Positions 25,174 to 27,564 of a stretch of DNA of 27,564 nucleotides are shown here, piece after piece. The position numbers and the translations under genes are program-made. The stretch covers positions 1-27,564 of the forward strand of contig JAUVQR010000003.1 of NCBI GenBank assembly GCA_030598065.1, given 5' to 3'. The notes beneath the pieces were generated by a model that did no database searches, was not told the DNA's origin, and worked only from the letters and a program-made list of their open reading frames with translations. How positions within the stretch are numbered: the first letter of the stretch is position 1; each line of letters begins with the position of its first letter. The stretch comes from Planctomycetota bacterium. GTDB lineage: Bacteria > Planctomycetota > Brocadiia > Brocadiales > Bathyanammoxibiaceae.

Positions 25174-27288
25174 CTATATCTGTTGCTTCGCGCTTTTTTG
25201 CCTGTCCGGCGGTTGCCAGTCTTCCCGGCTAAGAAGGACTTGCCGGTTTATCCCGTCTTTATGCTCGCTTACGATGCCGTCCTCCGCCATCTGGCCCAAC
25301 AGCTTGATGGCGTGCGGGTACGTAATCTGAAGTCTTTCCTGTAGAAATTTCTCGTTACACCTTCCGGTGTCAAATACCGCTTGAACCGCCTCGTTGTACA
25401 TAGGGTCGCGCCTTTCTTCCCTCTTCGCTCCGAGAGTCCACTCTCGAAGCTCCGACGAGAATTCCGGCCGGGCCTGCTTCTTGAGAAACTCTACCACCCT
25501 CTCCACCTCCCGGTCGCTGGTGTACGTGCCCTGAACCCTTACCAGTTCCGAGGTCCCCGGCGGCATAAAAAGCAGATCGCCCCCTCCCAGCAGCTTTTCC
25601 GCGCCGTTCTGGTCCAGTACGGTCCTGGAGTCTACCTTCGAGGCGACAAGGAACGATATCCTGGCCGGCAGGTTAGACTTTATCAGCCCTGTAACGACGT
25701 CAACGGAGGGCCGCTGTGTGGATACAATAAGGTGGATGCCGACCGCGCGTGATTTCTGTGACAGGCGTATAATGGCGTTCTCGACCTTTTTTGAGGCCAC
25801 CATCATAAGGTCCGCCAGTTCGTCTATTATTATTACGATGAAGGGCAGGCTGTAGAACTCCGGGTCTATGTACTCACTCGCGCCTAATTTTTTCTTGAGA
25901 CCTTTTTCCCCCAGTTTATTGTATTCTGCGATATTCCTGACGCCCACACGCGCCAGCAGCCCGTAACGTTCGTCCATTTTGTTTACCGCCCACTCAAGCA
26001 CAGCCTGCGCCTCCTTTGCGTCGGTGACTACGGGGCTGATAAGGTGCGGCATGTCCTTGAATGGAGAAAACTCCACCAGCTTCGGGTCTACCAGCAGCAG
26101 TTTCAGGTCCTTCCGGGACATCAGGAACAAGATGCTCAGTATCAGTGAGTTCAGGCATATGGACTTGCCCGAACCGGTGGTGCCGGCGATAAGCAGATGC
26201 GGCATGCCCGCAAGGTCGCAGTAGATAGGGTAGCCGGTTATGTCCCTGCCCAGCGGCAGCGGGATTGAGCTGTCCTGAAGGTTTACCTTGCCGTCCTGGA
26301 TTATCTCCAGCAGCTCCCTCAGCCTTACAAAACTTCTGTGGCGGTTGGGGACCTCTATGCCCACCGTGGACTTTCCAGGCAGCGGCGCCACCACCCTGAC
26401 GCTGGGCGCCTTCAGGGCCATCGCAAGGTCGTCGGAAAGTGAGGCTATCTTAGAGACCTTGGTGCCGGGCGCCAGCTCCAATTCGTACATGGTTATGGCA
26501 GGGCCTGTTTCAAAACCTACTACCTGTGCCAACACCTTAAACTGTGCCAGCGCGTCTTCCAGCGCGTCGGCCCGTTTCTTGAGGGACTCTTCACTGTCCA
26601 CGCTGTCCCGCCCCGGCTTAGCGCTCTCATCAAGGAGGTCAATGGGCAACAACAGCGGTTCCGCACCCGAAGGCACGGGCTCCGGGGCGCTTTCTTCTAT
26701 TATGGCCTTTTTTGAGGGTTTCTCGCGCGTGGCCGATCGGGCCCTCTTTCTATTCTTAATTCGTTTGGCGATAGACGCGACCGTTTCAACCGGGCTCACG
26801 TTGAACAAAAGGATGGTGGAGGTCATGAAGCTAAAGGTCAGGAAGACGCAGGTTCCGGCCAGTCCGAGGTTCTCCAGGAGTTTGCTGGAAGCGGCGGCGC
26901 CCAGCACACCTCCGGCCCACGCGATGGCGCCTACCTTGGGCAGGATATTGTCTATTAAGGCGAATACCAGGGCGATGAACAGGATAAACATTACCCCGCC
27001 CAGGGCCTTTATCCACAGATTCGCCATCTTGCCGCGCAGCAGTAGCAACACTCCCCATGCGCCTATCAGCACGACCAACGGGAAGGCGGCAACGCCCAAC
27101 CATGACAGGCCGTAACCCGAGAGCACCGCCCCGAAGTGTCCGCACAGGTTCTTCACAGAACTGTTCTCCGGGTAATTGGCGAATGGCGGGTCGTACTGGT
27201 TGTATGTTATCATGCTGATAAGGGCAAAGACCGCGAAGGCTACCAGGGATATCGCCAGAAACACGTTTAGGAGTTTCTTTTTATCCAT
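25174..27288 (-). CDS. ftsK: DNA translocase FtsK/SpoIIIE, mirror copy
   Basis: Protein identical to the left-arm FtsK, with Walker A and B and the winged-helix C-terminus intact. Confidence 0.92.
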   Translation of the reverse strand: MDKKKLLNVFLAISLVAFAVFALISMITYNQYDPPFANYPENSSVKNLCGHFGAVLSGYGLSWLGVAAFPLVVLIGAWGVLLLLRGKMANLWIKALGGVMFILFIALVFALIDNILPKVGAIAWAGGVLGAAASSKLLENLGLAGTCVFLTFSFMTSTILLFNVSPVETVASIAKRIKNRKRARSATREKPSKKAIIEESAPEPVPSGAEPLLLPIDLLDESAKPGRDSVDSEESLKKRADALEDALAQFKVLAQVVGFETGPAITMYELELAPGTKVSKIASLSDDLAMALKAPSVRVVAPLPGKSTVGIEVPNRHRSFVRLRELLEIIQDGKVNLQDSSIPLPLGRDITGYPIYCDLAGMPHLLIAGTTGSGKSICLNSLILSILFLMSRKDLKLLLVDPKLVEFSPFKDMPHLISPVVTDAKEAQAVLEWAVNKMDERYGLLARVGVRNIAEYNKLGEKGLKKKLGASEYIDPEFYSLPFIVIIIDELADLMMVASKKVENAIIRLSQKSRAVGIHLIVSTQRPSVDVVTGLIKSNLPARISFLVASKVDSRTVLDQNGAEKLLGGGDLLFMPPGTSELVRVQGTYTSDREVERVVEFLKKQARPEFSSELREWTLGAKREERRDPMYNEAVQAVFDTGRCNEKFLQERLQITYPHAIKLLGQMAEDGIVSEHKDGINRQVLLSREDWQPPDRQKSAKQQI

Positions 27289-27293
27289 TGTCT

Positions 27294-27563
27294 TTATACC
27301 CCTGTGTGACCGAAACCGCCGTCATTCCTCTTTGTTGCCTCCAGCCCCGTTACCTCTATGAATTCCGCCCTCACTACGGGTTGAACAATCAACTGCGCTA
27401 TGCGCATACCCCGGTTTATGTTGATGGGACGTTTGCCCATGTTGCAGAGGATGACGCATATCTCTCCGCGGTAGTCGCTGTCTATCGTACCGGGGGCGTT
27501 TACGATGGTAAGCCCGTGCTTAAGGGCCAGTCCGCTTCGCGGTCTTACCTGTGCCTCGTACCC
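27294..27563 (-). CDS. dut: dUTPase C-terminal part, mirror copy, cut by the window edge
   Basis: Same 89-residue fragment as at the left end, truncated at exactly the same base. That symmetric cut is what a folded-back contig would give. Confidence 0.9.
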   Translation of the reverse strand, partial: GYEAQVRPRSGLALKHGLTIVNAPGTIDSDYRGEICVILCNMGKRPININRGMRIAQLIVQPVVRAEFIEVTGLEATKRNDGGFGHTGV

Positions 27564-27564
27564 C

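Larger units (their letters stand above)
1..27564. repeat. Perfect inverted repeat (palindrome) spanning the whole window
   Basis: The two halves, 1-13782 and 13783-27564, are exact reverse complements with no spacer; the symmetry point lies in the middle of a GATATC. I compared the outer ends, the intergenic hairpin region and the centre base by base, and all gene coordinates and proteins mirror exactly (x to 27565-x). No mismatch was found. Long palindromes without a spacer are unstable in living cells because they extrude cruciforms that SbcCD-type nucleases cut. Whole contigs that are their own reverse complement are a known assembly or amplification artefact. I infer an artefact, but the sequence alone cannot prove it. 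Confidence 0.97.

Noticed and set aside
13783..27564. Right arm as a set of true second gene copies (paralogues)
   Set aside because: There is no divergence in genes or spacers, no separate junction, and the same truncation point at the far end; dosage or paralogy should not be inferred without read evidence.
1..27564. CRISPR arrays, tRNA or rRNA genes, transposases, phage or toxin-antitoxin genes
   Set aside because: None were seen on reading both arms; gaps are too short for most, and all sizeable frames are core housekeeping genes.

Overview
The window is one perfect inverted repeat. Bases 1-13782 are followed, with no spacer, by their exact reverse complement (13783-27564), so position x on one strand equals position 27565-x on the other. 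Every gene appears twice, head-on, and both outer ends stop at the same base inside a dUTPase gene. A 27.5-kb palindrome with no spacer and no divergence, even between genes, is most simply an assembly or amplification fold-back artefact. The true content is then about 13.8 kb of chromosome. A real head-to-head duplication or a linear-replicon hairpin end is possible but less likely.

Organism: a diderm bacterium of moderate to fairly high GC. It carries LptE, a TolC-family outer-membrane channel, a periplasmic TPR protein, a membrane-bound CdaA/YbbR c-di-AMP pair, PdxJ, DapA and type I FolE. Planctomycetota (perhaps near Brocadiales) or a Desulfobacterota-like lineage would fit, but no marker settles this and the taxonomic guess is weak. 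ATA isoleucine and AGG/AGA arginine codons are common throughout, including in core genes, so they reflect the host's own usage.

Layout of the left arm (all + strand): dut (3' part), ftsK, a 143-bp gap with tandem palindromic REP-like units, rimO, pgsA, recO, a TPR/BamD-like exported protein, lptE, folP, cdaA, ybbR, pdxJ, a 70-bp gap, dapA, folE, a 170-bp gap, tolC, then 82 bp to the symmetry centre. From rimO to pdxJ the genes overlap or lie within 8 bp of each other, which suggests one transcript with translational coupling. dapA-folE may be a second unit, and tolC may have its own promoter. The right arm is the same order on the - strand.

Together the genes are housekeeping: nucleotide hygiene (dut), chromosome segregation and repair (ftsK, recO), ribosome modification (rimO), envelope building (pgsA, TPR protein, lptE, tolC), c-di-AMP synthesis (cdaA-ybbR), and vitamin and amino-acid synthesis (folP, folE, pdxJ, dapA). 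I see no CRISPR array, transposase, phage gene, rRNA or tRNA, no gene-free stretch over 300 bp, and no convincing new defence or metabolic system. The main result is the palindrome and the terminator-like hairpin at its centre.
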